NCBI GenBank assembly: GCA_964006375.1
Contig: OZ023264.1
Span: 174,392,295-174,456,294 of the forward strand
Source: Tillus elongatus
Taxonomy: Eukaryota; Arthropoda; Insecta; Coleoptera; Cleridae
Direction: 5' to 3'
Length of the DNA stretch: 64,000 nt
The translations under genes were made by a program, and so were the position numbers. A model generated the notes under the pieces. That model was not told the DNA's origin. It worked only from the letters and a program-made list of their open reading frames with translations, and ran no database searches. Shown here one piece after another: positions 9,866-22,262 of this stretch. The number at the start of each line of letters is the position of its first letter. The first letter of the stretch is position 1.

Positions 9866-10042
9866 TGACGCCCTCGTGGAGCAGGTTGCTAGGTGCCAGC
9901 CTGCTAAGCGAGAGGTCCCGGGTTCGATTCCTGGGCGAGCCAAGTTGACTTTGTCTGGAAAATTAGTATAAATAGGAATGATGGGACATGAATGTGCTAA
10001 TGGCCTGAGATGCCGCAGCCAATAATATTAAATTTAAAAAAA
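9866..10042 (+). repeat. tRNA-derived SINE with target-site duplication
   Basis: A tRNA-like head is followed by a short unrelated body and an A-rich tail (10031-10044). The B box GGTTCGATTCC at 9921-9931 is a perfect pol III internal promoter match, and GTGGAGCAGG at 9876-9885 sits where an A box is expected. The CCCGG/CTGGG bases around the B box can form a T-arm. Imperfect 11-bp duplications (AACTTTCTCTG at 9855-9865 and AACTTTATCTG at 10043-10053) flank it. The uninterrupted sequence is preserved in the opposite arm of the palindrome near 11085-11110. It is not a functional tRNA gene, because the acceptor stem does not close properly. Confidence 0.75.
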
Positions 10043-10439
10043 AACTTTATCTGAAATCCCTAATCTTGTTCTATATTTTTGTCTGAGTTTCGACCCCCCT
10101 TATATTGAGGATGATAAAAGGATTGAATTTAATTAAAAGTTGATGTAAGTTGATAATCTTTTACTTTTGACCCATCATATGATACATCAGTAAAATTGTG
10201 TCGACAAGTCCAACATAATAACATTTAAATTAATTATGGCTCCCATTTGAAAAATTAAAGTTGGTGATGATTCTCGAAAAACGAAACGTCAGAACTCGGT
10301 TTTGATGCCATTTTCAAATACTACTATCAAAGGTGCTTTTAGAAAGTGAAGTATGAATTTGCATGTTTTCAGAAACGACGAGGTTGTTACTAAAATGAGA
10401 AATTCAGACAAAATCATTCGAAGGTTTTTTTCCTGATGC

Positions 10440-10630
10440 TCTTGTTGCCATAGTTACCGATATATGAATGTCGCTCACCTAATGAATCATTCTGTATGAC
10501 ACGGCTCCGATGCCCTTTTCAAATATTTTTTTCCCGCAATCACATAAGTTGTGTGAGGTACTATCAAGGCTTACTAGTTTTATTTGTGGCCACTAAAAAA
10601 GTGATCATTCCAGAACCAAATGTAAAATCA
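10440..10630. repeat. Third copy of the palindrome arm
   Basis: It holds the inner-arm end (ACCTAATGAATCATTCTG, 10478-10494), TA, then outer-arm sequence including GTACTATCAAGG and GTGATCATTCCAGAACC. It lies in the same orientation as the right arm at 11240-11448, so the element carries two right-type arms. Confidence 0.6.
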
Positions 10631-10659
10631 CCTTTGAGATTTCTCTGCGAAATGCTTTT

Positions 10660-11045
10660 TTGACGTCAGAATCGAGAAAAGTCACAAAAATTTCTCCAAC
10701 TAAACCACATTGTAGCTCCAATAATAACGGAGATGACTATTGTAAACGATTCCCGCGGGCAACCAGATCTAGATATTTCTGAAAGTATACAGAATCGATT
10801 AGAACGTGTTAACATCATAAAATAGACAATTGAATTTGCAGTTGAACTAGCTGGGAAAATAGCTACGTTTCACTTAGAAAAAATAATCTTAATGTCATTC
10901 TCAGCAATTCGATGCACAATAGTTTTTTTTTTTTTGGTGTCAGAATCGAGATGCTTGTGAAAATCTGAAGAATTTTCCATATTTGAATCACATTGTACCT
11001 TCAATAATGACGGAGATAGCTATTCTAAACGATTCTCGTGAACAC
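10660..11045. repeat. Diverged direct repeat pair inside the palindrome
   Basis: About 110 bases beginning GTCAGAATCGAGA occur at 10664-10765 and again at 10938-11045. Both contain CACATTGTA and end TAAACGATTC. They accompany the duplicated right arms, which suggests an internal tandem duplication of about 280 bp or more. Confidence 0.55.
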
Positions 11046-11448
11046 CCTCTATAAGAGGTTCGTAACTAATGTAGAACAAAACTCTAAGTTTCAGAAAAAG
11101 TAAAAAAAGATAACATTGTAATAGGAATATTTTGAGCAAGCAGCCTTCAAAAAGTTTTATCCGAAAAAGCGCCATCTGGTGGCAAGAATAAGAAAATAGA
11201 AAATATTATCTGAATTGTACTTGAAAAAAGCTTTTGAACACTTTTTTTCCGAAGCTCTAGTTGCCATAGTTACCGAGATGTGAATGTTGCTCACCTAATG
11301 AATCACCCTGTATATCTCAGCTACGATGCACTTTTGAAATCTTTTTTACCACTGTTACGTATGTTGTATGAGGTACTATCAAAATATGCTAGCTTTATTC
11401 GTGACCGCCAAATAAAATGGTGATCCCAAAATGACCATACCCCTTGCC

Positions 11449-12990
11449 TACTACCAAATATTATATAATGACAATACGATCCTATGGTTTAGCATTGGTG
11501 ATATTTGTGACAAGTACACTAGCGCCACCTCGCGTGAAGTACTGACAACTGAGCGGGTAATTTGAATTGTATATTTACCTGCATATTATAAATTTAGACA
11601 ATTGGTTTATTATAGATGAATATAGAAACTTGTACATGACAAAACAGTGAAAATTTTCTGATTATATAGTTATAAATCGAATTTGTATCAAAAATCAGCT
11701 TGAAACCTAAATAAATTCAGCATGAATAATTCTGCAAATTTCTCTTACTCACAATCTTATTTCATCATAATTTAAAGTACTACATTGAAACCGTCGTTAA
11801 ACTACTATTTCAAGGGTATGTATAGGAATATACTGAAAGCTGTTTCTGAGGATATTAAGTTACAATCTGTACTTACCTATAAATAATTGTTCTAGGTATA
11901 AATGGTAGCACAGTACTCATTTTGCTATATCTCTACATGAAAACTGTCTTATTAATCTAATATTTTAAAATATGTAACTGATATACTTAGTACATAATTA
12001 AGAAATTGTGCAGATGAAAGGTGAGACTAACTCTTACTTTCGTGAATAAATCTATTATATGGCTGAATCTGCTATATCTACTTGTCTCTTTAAAAACTTG
12101 TCTTGGGAAGATAACTAAAAGCCTTTATCAAGTAAAATAATTTTAAAAGTGAAAAAATGTGACAATTTATGCCATACTGAAATAAAAAAGGACACAGAAG
12201 AATATAGAAAAACAGTTTTCTCATATAATTTATTATTAATGCATTTTGCCTTGATATTTCTTTTTTTTATGCACTGGAAGACAAGCTATGATTGAAGCCT
12301 TTCAACCATCCCTTTACGAAGTTTATCTATAAATAGATACATGATGGTAAATATTACACAATTAATTATCTTTTGCGAACTGTACATATTGGCATAAAAG
12401 TGATTCTGAATTTATCTTCTGCTTCAACAAATTAATTCTGTTGGAAGTGACATTGAAATGTAAAATGCACCGTGTGTCTTCAATACTATATCCAAATCAG
12501 TTACTTTTGATAACAGTACCCTTTTCTTGCATCTGTAATACAAAATTATCGTCAATCCATGTTATAGTTATTGTTTAATATTACGTATTAGGCGAATTTG
12601 TAAAAAAATTCGCTGGTAACAAAAAAAAAACACAAAAAATCATATTCAGGTTTCGCCATCCTTTGGAAACCTATGAAATGTCTTTGATAGATTTAGCACG
12701 TTATAATTCGAACAATTATAGATTGCACACACCCAACCACTAAGATTCATTGTAAAAAAAACACAGCTCAAACTTAATTATACACAGTTAAACACCAGCA
12801 ATTGCAAGTGTTACACGTTCTCGAACGACGTAACATCAATACTATCCGCTAGGGGCACTGATATTCTTGAAACACGAAATCAGCCGGAGTGCCCTTTATT
12901 GTCATTATATAGTATTTGATACTACTTTTAAGCTGTGCTGAAGTGAGGATCAATACAGCTTGTATTCGGTATAAAGGCCAAGATTGTACT
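11449..12990. other. Intron, nothing recognised
   Basis: About 1.5 kb of AT-rich sequence without a reading frame of note, repeat match or RNA signature that I can recognise. Confidence 0.45.
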
Positions 12991-12991
12991 A

Positions 12992-13240
12992 AGTCTGGAC
13001 GCAGCAAGTGCATTATAGAAGTGAATTTTCATTAAAATGTTTTAACGGCAAATGTGTCTTTTTTTAAATGCAAGCAGGCCTCAAATTTGGTTACCGGTAT
13101 AGCCTATGTAGTATTTTCATTTCATCAAAAAGGTTTATTGTTTGAGAAATTACAGAAATTTTCCGAAAACAAACTTTAAATATTCACGAAAAAGCTGGTC
13201 TGTTTTTCCTGGACAACGAACCTCTTCACGCTATTTACCC
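12992..13240 (-). repeat. Helentron-like terminal module, fragment
   Basis: The minus-strand terminus has hairpin ACGCAGCAAGTGCAT at 12999-13013, then GTGAATTTTCATTAAAATG and the module shared with 5500-5760 and 20440-20700. It stops near 13240 without the second hairpin. Confidence 0.6.
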
Positions 13241-14778
13241 ATCTAGAAAGATATAATTATTCACAAAAAGCTTTCCGACGAAACACAAAACAAAAATTTG
13301 GATAAAAATTTGCAAACAATTTTTCACGAAAATCCGAAAAAAATTACAATAACATATAAAACATGTATTAAGAAGATGTCACAACACTTTTAAAAACAAT
13401 TATTTTTACGGAAACACAAAAAATGTACTATTTTTTACAAAAAAAAACCTAAAGAAAACATAAAATTTAAATTATATACCTAATCTGTAATTATGATTAA
13501 CAAAAAAAAAAAAAAGAAAATGCAAAAAATTTTTCCAAAGCTAGAGTCTATACGCATAGAGTGTTGTCCAATTTAAAAAAAAATATTTACGAGAGTTTCA
13601 ATTCTTCCCAGTCAGTCACTATTTCGGAGCGCTCTCTATACGGCACTTCGATTTTTTCTACGAATAATATAAACGAGAACCTCTCTGAATGCGTCACTTT
13701 CATGAAACTCTGCTATCTTTTGGTAAAATTTCGGGAAGCTGCAAATACGGTATGGTAGCGAATATTCATTAGTTGCTTCAAATTTGCATAACTCAAATTT
13801 CTGCGAACCTAGAAAGCTGAGTTTTGGTATGTAGTCAAAAGTACACTATATTTGTAGTTTAATGAACGGGCCCAAATACAGTTCTAGCGTAGCATAGATA
13901 TATTATGCTGTCGCATAATATAGTAGAAAGCCAAGTCTCTATAAAAATGATTCTAAAACAGTTTCTTTTATCTTTATACTTAAACATAAGACGTCATATA
14001 AGATCGAAACAGTCGTGGAATGTGTTTCAATGGTAATTCTACTAATTCAGTAATTAATTGTTACGTATACTTTTCACATACTACCCTGAGCATGAAGACT
14101 GTGTCAAGTATCATGTAAACAAAACCTCAGTTGACTTATTACCAGATAGACCAGTGGATGCGTGCTAGTCTAGTACGCAGAAGTTTGCATGATTGAATCC
14201 AGCTCAATAAAAGTATGTTTTTTATGTTTTATTTTGAAATTGGAGAAATAATAGTGCACATATTTCATAGGTTTTGAACAAGATTTAATTTTTGTTTAAA
14301 ACATCTGAATAAGTTTGTCACCTTTGGGTCTTAAATTATAATTTTGTTATTGTTGATATTGAAAAACCCGGTTTGATTAGGTTGACTAAACCGAAATCAT
14401 ACTGGGGACTAATAAGGATAAATAACTGTTACGTTTATAATTTGGCAGGTACACTACTTTTCTAAATATGAATTGAGTTTCCTTCTGGAAATATTTTGTA
14501 TAACTTTAATGAAATTTGTAGTACAAGTTTCTTTTAAAGAGACCTACGCCATCTACAGATGTAGCAAAATTCAGTTCTTTAGCTTCATAGAAATTTGAGT
14601 TTTGGGAATTTTTCTCAAAAGGAGTTAGAACGCAAGATTTTTTTGATAATGAAGAGATATCGATGGCAATATCTTTGAAAGAATTGTTAAAATGTGCGCG
14701 TACTAGGACATCTAAAATAGATCTCCAAGACCTGTGTAAGTTTAAAGTTTAACTTCACTAATATGCCGTATAATAATA
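13241..14778. other. Intron with decayed repeat pieces
   Basis: No gene is recognised; the 65-residue frame at 13561-13758 has no domain. TATGGTAGCGAATATTCATT at 13752-13771 and the block at 14362-14480 match 7665-7975 and look like one old repeat. Sequence at 14660-14778 faintly resembles the 5' half of the Helentron-like family (GCGCGTACTAGGACA). Confidence 0.4.
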
Positions 14779-17494
14779 GGGATCTGGCTGCAAAAAGGGG
14801 GTTACTTCATTTTTTTTTAGGAAAACGACCTTTCTATATTAAATTGTGCACAAAAAAATTCTGCATCGTTTGGTGCAAAAACGACGTGAATCCGTGATAT
14901 ACACCACCTTCTACACCGTTTTATGTACTTAACCCCTAGTATTGCTTGGAGCAAGAATGAGACTTCTCCGGATTTCTCCTTTTTGCACCAAGCATTTTTA
15001 GTATTCGGTTGACAACAAGACCATACATATTGAATTTTTGCGCTATTTTACGCAGGATTACAACACGTGTTTCTATAAAGTGGTGTGTTGGTTAAAATTG
15101 ATGGGTTTTAGTGTAAATTTTCTGCGAATAAAAGTAACTATGAGTGATACAAGTGAAGTGGAAAGTGAGCCTTTTAGTGCTGGTTCCTCAGATAACTATG
15201 TACCTAGCGAAAAAAGTGAGATTAATATTAGTGATACAGAAAGTGAGGTTACTGCCATTTAGAATGCGAGTACATCCAGAATAAAGAAACGGTAATCAAG
15301 AAATGAACTTAACTGGAAAAGGAAGGCCAGGAAAATAAAGCTGGCATCAGGCATGGTGCATACTGACTATAAAAATCAACCAAAAGCAGCTAGAGTCTTG
15401 GGAGTAGATTGCCGTTGTAAAAAAAATGTTTTGGAAATGTTGATGATGATATGCGGAATATTTTATCAAAATTTAATGGTATCGGTGATAAAATTGCACA
15501 AGACCGTTATCTGCTTGGTAATATCACGTCTCATGCTCCGGTTCGTTCTCGTCAAAAAAATAATCTCGGCAAACCTCGCGCTGCTGTATATAAATATAGA
15601 ATTCGAATTGAAAATATTGTTGTAGACATTTGTAAAAAGGCATTTTGCGCCACTCACGGCATTTCTAAAAAGCGAGTGGCAAAATATTTATCTATTTCAA
15701 ATGAAATAACATCACCTAATGAGCGTCGAGGAAAGCATCATAATCGACCGAATGCAATACCAGAAGAAATCCTTGAACAAGTCAATTTTCACATCAACAG
15801 TTTCCTAAGACGTGCTTCACACTATAGCAGAAATAAAAACCACAAAACTTGTTACCTGCATTCCGACCTAAACGTTAAAAAATGTATGAGTTATATATCG
15901 AAAAATTCGAATCCGACATGAAAATATTATTAGAGGAAAGGAAAGAGAAGACAGCAGATTTCAAACCAAAAGTAACTTACGACTTTTATTTCCGATATTT
16001 CAAAGCTAATTTTAAGCTTAAATTTGGTAGTCCAGGAACGGATATTTGCCAAGTTTGTGATCAGTTGGAAAATGAGTATAAATCTAAATCATTCTCAGAT
16101 GAGCGTCTCTAGCAAAAAAAAACTGAGAAAGAATTGCATCATAGAAAAGCGAATTCATTTTTTGAGGATCTGTCCCAGAAAACTGCGCTTGCAAAGGAAA
16201 ATAGCAACATTGAGGTACTATAGTTTGATCATCAGCAAAATATCCCCTTGCCAAGAGTTCCATCAGGGGATTCATTTTATTTAAGACAGTTATGGCTTTT
16301 CAACTTATGCATTCACTCTGGGAAAATGGCATTGCTCACTTTTACGTTTACGATGAAACTGAGGGCAGAAAAACTTTCAACGAACCCATTAGCTTCTTAC
16401 TACACTATATTGAGAATGTTCTTCATAAAGATGTTGATACTTTATACGTATTCTCGGATAACTGTTGTGCTCAAAATAAGAACCATACAATCGTACAATT
16501 TCTTTATACATTAGTACAATCAGGCCGATTAAAAAAATTACTCATAGATTTCCAGAGCCGAGGCATAGTTTCCTCCCCTGTGATCTCTCCTTTGGGGTAC
16601 TGGAGAAATCAATAAGAAAAGTTGGAAGAGTATACGTTCCTCAGGAGTATGTGCAAATAATGGCCAAGTCTTCACGTTCATTTTCTATTATAAGGGTCAC
16701 TCAAGATCAATTTTTTGTTTGTTGAACTCCTAAAGCCTCATTTTAAACGAGTCACAGAGAATAGTAACGATTCAACATAAGCCAGTACAAGGTCTTTGTT
16801 TACTGTTCTGACGTCTCTACCATTCAGTGCAGTAAGTCTACTAATATGATGTTCGTAAGTTTCGCAATCCAAAAGTCAGCTGTACTGCCCGCATTGGCCA
16901 AAGCTTTACCAGGTTATTGTAACAAAGTACCTGTCAAGAACGCAAAATATAAAAATGTTATGAAGTTAGTTAATAAATATGTACCTCAGAATGACATTTG
17001 GTATTATCAACAGCTAAAATCAGATTCCAACAACACCCAGGATAGTGAGACCGAAATCCCAGACGATGGTGCTAATGAATAGCAAGATATTTTTTGTGTA
17101 TTCTGTATTTGTTTATTTCATCGGTATACATTATTTTGGTTTATTCTCACTACTTTAGTTTTTGCCTAGGAAATTCATTAATTTTATGTTACCGTCAAAT
17201 TTATTCAATAAAGATTATTCAGAACATAATTCATTTTTGTCTTTTAATGTTTTCTACCAAAAAAACAAAAAAAAATGGTGAAAAAAAGGGATAACTCCAA
17301 CGGTTTCTATTTGTTTTAGTTAAATTGATGAATATATTGAAATAAACTAGGTGCCTAAAATAGCTAACTAATTCGTTGATACTGTAAAAAAAAAGGGAAA
17401 ATAATATTTATAAAAATATAGGAATTAAACGTTATTTTCAAATTACTCGAAAACTACTTTTGTGGAGTTGTCCCCTTTTTGCAGCAGGATCTTT
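14779..17494 (+). mobile_element. Broken DNA transposon with 20-bp TIRs and DUF7869-like protein
   Basis: The terminal inverted repeats GATCTGGCTGCAAAAAGGGG (14781-14800) and CCCCTTTTTGCAGCAGGATC (17472-17491) match at 18 of 20 positions when inverted. They enclose a decayed coding region on the plus strand, so this is one element of about 2.7 kb. A TTAA lies just outside on the right (17493-17496) but has no clear partner on the left, so the target duplication is unresolved. Superfamily unknown to me. A Helentron-like 3' end starts directly after it, so it may have landed in such a copy. Confidence 0.7.
15038..17082 (+). pseudogene. DUF7869-like transposon protein, frameshifted
   Basis: The frames read in order as one protein. 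First comes an acidic N-terminus with SDTSEVESE and SEINISDTESE (15140-15262). Next is a helical segment with RRASHYSRNKNHKTCYL (about 15800-15860), then LNVKKMYELYIEKFESD. A CQVCDQLENEY cysteine pair follows (about 16050), then LPRVPSGDSFYLRQLWLFNL (about 16245-16310). A core with FSDNCCAQNKNHTIVQF comes at about 16450-16500, and a C-terminal tail ends at 17082. Breaks occur near 15890, 16110, 16310 and 16615. The SHYSR-x(n)-YL and SD-x-C-x-x-QNKN motifs recall a family of arthropod transposon-linked proteins (DUF7869 by memory). Whether it is the transposase is my inference from its position between the TIRs. Confidence 0.6.
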
Positions 17495-17496
17495 AA

Positions 17497-17545
17497 TTCT
17501 TGTAAAAATTTGCTACTATAACGCACTTGCTGCGTCACGAAATTT
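17497..17545 (+). repeat. Helentron-like 3' end
   Basis: TTTGCTACTATA, then a perfect family hairpin ACGCACTTGCTGCGT at 17521-17535, directly after the TIR element. It may be the severed end of a copy interrupted by that element. Confidence 0.6.
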
Positions 17546-18238
17546 TATTTCTTAGAATCCATGATTTACTTAAGAGAAAATGCTTATCATAACAGTCATT
17601 AGGAATCCATTATAAGTGGGGTGGGAAAAGTGGAATAAAGTTAATGGCAATTAAGTTAAATAAACTAAACTCATTACTGAGCTAGAATTTTCTATTGCGG
17701 TACATGAATAATTAAAATTCGCTAAAAATTATCACGTATAGATTTTCTGTCACGGAAATTAATATTCCTCGAGAATTATATGTCTCTCTTGTGATACATG
17801 TCCATATAGCACGTTAGTTTCCACTAGGCAAGTAGCATTAACAGTCAACATTATGATGTCTTAATACTGATTAATGTACAGTGTGATAATAATGTGCTGC
17901 CAGCGTTTTTATCTGACTATGACATCGTTAAGTGTTAAAGTGTCACTTTGTTTACATTGCAATGGTCTTTACTTCCTCGTACATTCAAGGATAATATAAC
18001 TAATTGCATTTAACTGGTCAAGGTGACGCTTTGTCACAACATTAGATTAACAGAAACATTTAACTTTTGATTTATTGTTTTTAATAAGTGAATAATAGCG
18101 ACATATCACAACACGAAAGAATAATGAAAGAGTGCATTAGCATAAAAATTAATTGTATAGAACTATGGTGAACTTTAAAGAGAGAAAACATGTGTCATCT
18201 GTAGTTTTTACGGTCGATAGTCTCAATTAACTTATGTT
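17546..18238. other. Intron, nothing recognised
   Basis: About 700 bases of AT-rich sequence with no frame, repeat or RNA that I can identify. Confidence 0.4.
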
Positions 18239-18239
18239 T

Positions 18240-19924
<1,685 letters not shown>

Positions 19925-20412
19925 AAGATATAGAGGCACACTAAAAAACTTTACCTTTAAATAGAGGAAACAAATTTTTGAAAAGTATTAAAAGGAGAAA
20001 AATTGTTACACCAGAATCGAAATATATAAAATACAGGGTGGTATATTTTAATTGGCATCTATCAAACCATGAGAGGTATAGAGTCTGTTAAACTATAACA
20101 CGTACGAGAGCTCATACTTATTTGTAATCTGACAACAAATTTCAGGTAGACTCCATAAGTCCTAAATTCTTCCGGAAAAAATAGAAAAGCTGTAAATTTT
20201 TTGTTTATATATTTTAGTGAATTTTCTTTAAAAAAAAAATAGTACTGCAAATTGAACCATTATTTACACATAGCTGTGATAATTTATTCTCGGCAGAAAG
20301 ATATTCTCATAGAATGAATTTAGGGCCGGTGATTTGACCACAAAGAAAATATTTTTATTCCTGCACCCATAAACTGTTGAAACGTTATATTACTCGAGTT
20401 TTGTTTTGAAAA
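19925..20412. other. Intron with an isolated transposon-like end
   Basis: ACAGGGTGGTATATTTTAAT at 20033-20052 looks like a CAGGGTG-type transposon terminus, but I find no inverted partner. The stretch 20265-20400 (ACATAGCTGTGATAATTT) has a diverged relative at 37782-37920 and a partial one at 21745-21830, so it is repeat-derived. Confidence 0.4.
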
Positions 20413-21191
20413 AGTCTGGACGTAGCAAGTGCGTTATGGTAATGAATTTTCATAAAATTGTTTTTAATAGCAAATATGTATATTTTTTTAAGAAAGCAGT
20501 CATCACATTTGGCTAATAGTATAACCTATATAGCAGAAACAATGTGCCATGTTTCATCAAAATAACTTTATTGTTTGAAAATGTATAAGAATTTCCAAAA
20601 GTAAACGTCAAATGTTCCAGAAAAAACTGGTTTTTGGCCAACGAATCTTATAGGTTAATAGTAAATTCAGCTATTCAAATTTGAAGCAGTTAATGAAAAG
20701 TCGCCACCATAACGCACTTGCTGCGTCCAGAATTGCAATATATTTTGATAGCAAATGCAAAAATGCAATAACATTAGGCGCGTTCGATTAAAAAAGAAAA
20801 AATAAAATTTGTATCACCAACGACTTATGGGCCACTTGTGATTGTAGAAATATTTTTTCAAGATGTAGATTAAGACACCTTATAATTAATGTATACAATT
20901 TTTTTGTATCTTGTATAATAACGGATATATTGAGCTTTATTGATTTTTTACGAAAATTCGACAAAAATCATTAAACGATAAACTCTATAGCTAAGGCTAC
21001 TGCCAAAGCATCAGGGTCTATTTGAAATGAATTTTCTGGAAACATTTTAGTAAAATGAAGAGCAGAGACGGTTGAGACTGAAACTTCAGGCTTTGTAAAA
21101 CATTCTTCTTGATACATTTTCTTTCCAAAGCTCGTATTAGTTCCAGGTTCTTTGCCAAAATGTTGCCAATTTTGACATTTTGAGGAAAACC

Positions 21192-21277
<86 letters not shown>

Positions 21278-21410
21278 AACATATAAAAATAGAAACTGAC
21301 CTCGGATATGGGTTTTATGGGTCCTAATTAGCGCTGATTTGAAGAAATATTTTCAAAATTAAAAAGTCGGGATCTCCTCATTAGTAAATTTTTTTAAAGA
21401 AAATTCACTA
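20413..21410 (-). repeat. Long Helentron-like copy, minus strand
   Basis: On the minus strand it begins at the TAGTGAATTTTC motif (right edge 21410) and passes the GCGCTAATTAGG block, (AT)n at 21195-21264 and the shared body. It ends in two hairpins that face each other: ACGCACTTGCTGCGT at 20712-20726 and ACGTAGCAAGTGCGT at 20420-20434, about 290 bp apart. The architecture is the same as the plus-strand copy at 18240-19924 but with one end module. Confidence 0.75.
21195..21279. repeat. (AT)n microsatellite
   Basis: About 85 bases of AT (one GT interruption near 21265) within the minus-strand Helentron-like copy. The long YIYI reading frame across it is not a gene. Confidence 0.96.
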
Positions 21411-22130
21411 AAATGTAAATCTTCACCAAACCACCCCTTTTTTATGCCCTACCCCCTGAAGCGATCTTACCCAAAAACAAACGTTTATTTGTCAGGTGTT
21501 AACCGGATACCAAATTTGAAGATGATATCTCAATTCGTCCGAAAGTTGCTGCGCCTATTAACAAACAGACGCACATGTCGACAGACGGACAGACCGACCG
21601 ACCAACAGATCGACAGGCACAAAAGTTTTCGTTCCACAATCAAGTTTTTTTAATATATTTTCCGACATTTTACGCCGTTTCAGCAAAAGAAAAATTTCGA
21701 AATTTTTGTCCCCCATGTGTGGGGGACATTAAACCCCTAATTTATTCTCAGCAGAGAATACCAGTTGTTTCATGAAATTAAAAGTTTTCTAATAACCTGA
21801 AAATTATATATTACTCGAGTTTTAACGAAAAAACGTCAGTTTTTACCAAATCGCTCTCCATTCATCCAGTACCCCTAAAGTCATTTTACCCAAAAACAGT
21901 CGTAACCGTTCGCTTGTCGAGTGCTAACTGAATACTAAATTTGAAGACAATATCACAATTCGTTCTAAGGTTATGGTAGCTACAAACAGACAGACCTACA
22001 GAGAGACAGACAAAAAAAAGTTCTTCGCAAATAATATTTTATATGTTTTCATACGGTTTACGATGTTTGAACGGAAAAAAAAACTTTGAAATTTTTGTCG
22101 CCGATGCGATACTTTCACACGTTGTGACGA
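21411..22130 (+). repeat. Two diverged copies of a PolyACAGAC-type repeat
   Basis: 21430-21760 and 21790-22110 align: both have CTTACCCAAAAAC or TTTACCCAAAAAC, a CCAAATTTGAAGATGAT-type block and a run of CAGACAGAC/CGACCGAC units. Both finish with a segment around GTGTGGGGGACATTAAACC or its decayed form. A further fragment lies at 37920-38000. Family unknown. Confidence 0.5.
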
Positions 22131-22139
22131 TGTGGAAGT

Positions 22140-22262
22140 AACTCACTAATGAGTAGATCGTGGCACGAATTTTGAAAAAATTACTTCAAATAAGGGCAAA
22201 CTAGGACTGCAAGAATGCATATCCGGGATCAGTTTCAATTTTTGTATATTTATATATAAACA
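22140..22262 (+). repeat. Helentron-like 5' fragment left of a LINE
   Basis: It shows CACTAATGAGTAGATC, the GGGCAAACTAGGACT block, CATATCCGGGATCAGTTTC and a short TATATTTATATATA start of the AT tract. The LINE's 3' tail follows immediately, so the LINE probably inserted into the AT tract. Confidence 0.6.

Larger units (their letters stand above)
8474..11448. mobile_element. Nested palindromic element with CAGGGTG core ends
   Basis: A long inverted-repeat structure. The core runs from CAGGGTGATTC (8625) to GAATCACCCTG (11300-11310), with TA on both sides. Outside the core, a second pair of arms (8474-8624 and 11311-11448) continues the symmetry right up to the TA. The inner arms extend about 300-500 bp inwards and are interrupted on the left by a Helentron-like copy and a SINE. 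The CAGGGTG ends and TA flanks suggest an IS630-Tc1-mariner relative, but I see no transposase. A third partial arm lies at 10440-10630. Confidence 0.7.

Noticed and set aside
9866..9942. Functional tRNA gene
   Set aside because: The B box is perfect, but the acceptor stem does not pair and the sequence continues into a SINE body with A tail and target duplications.
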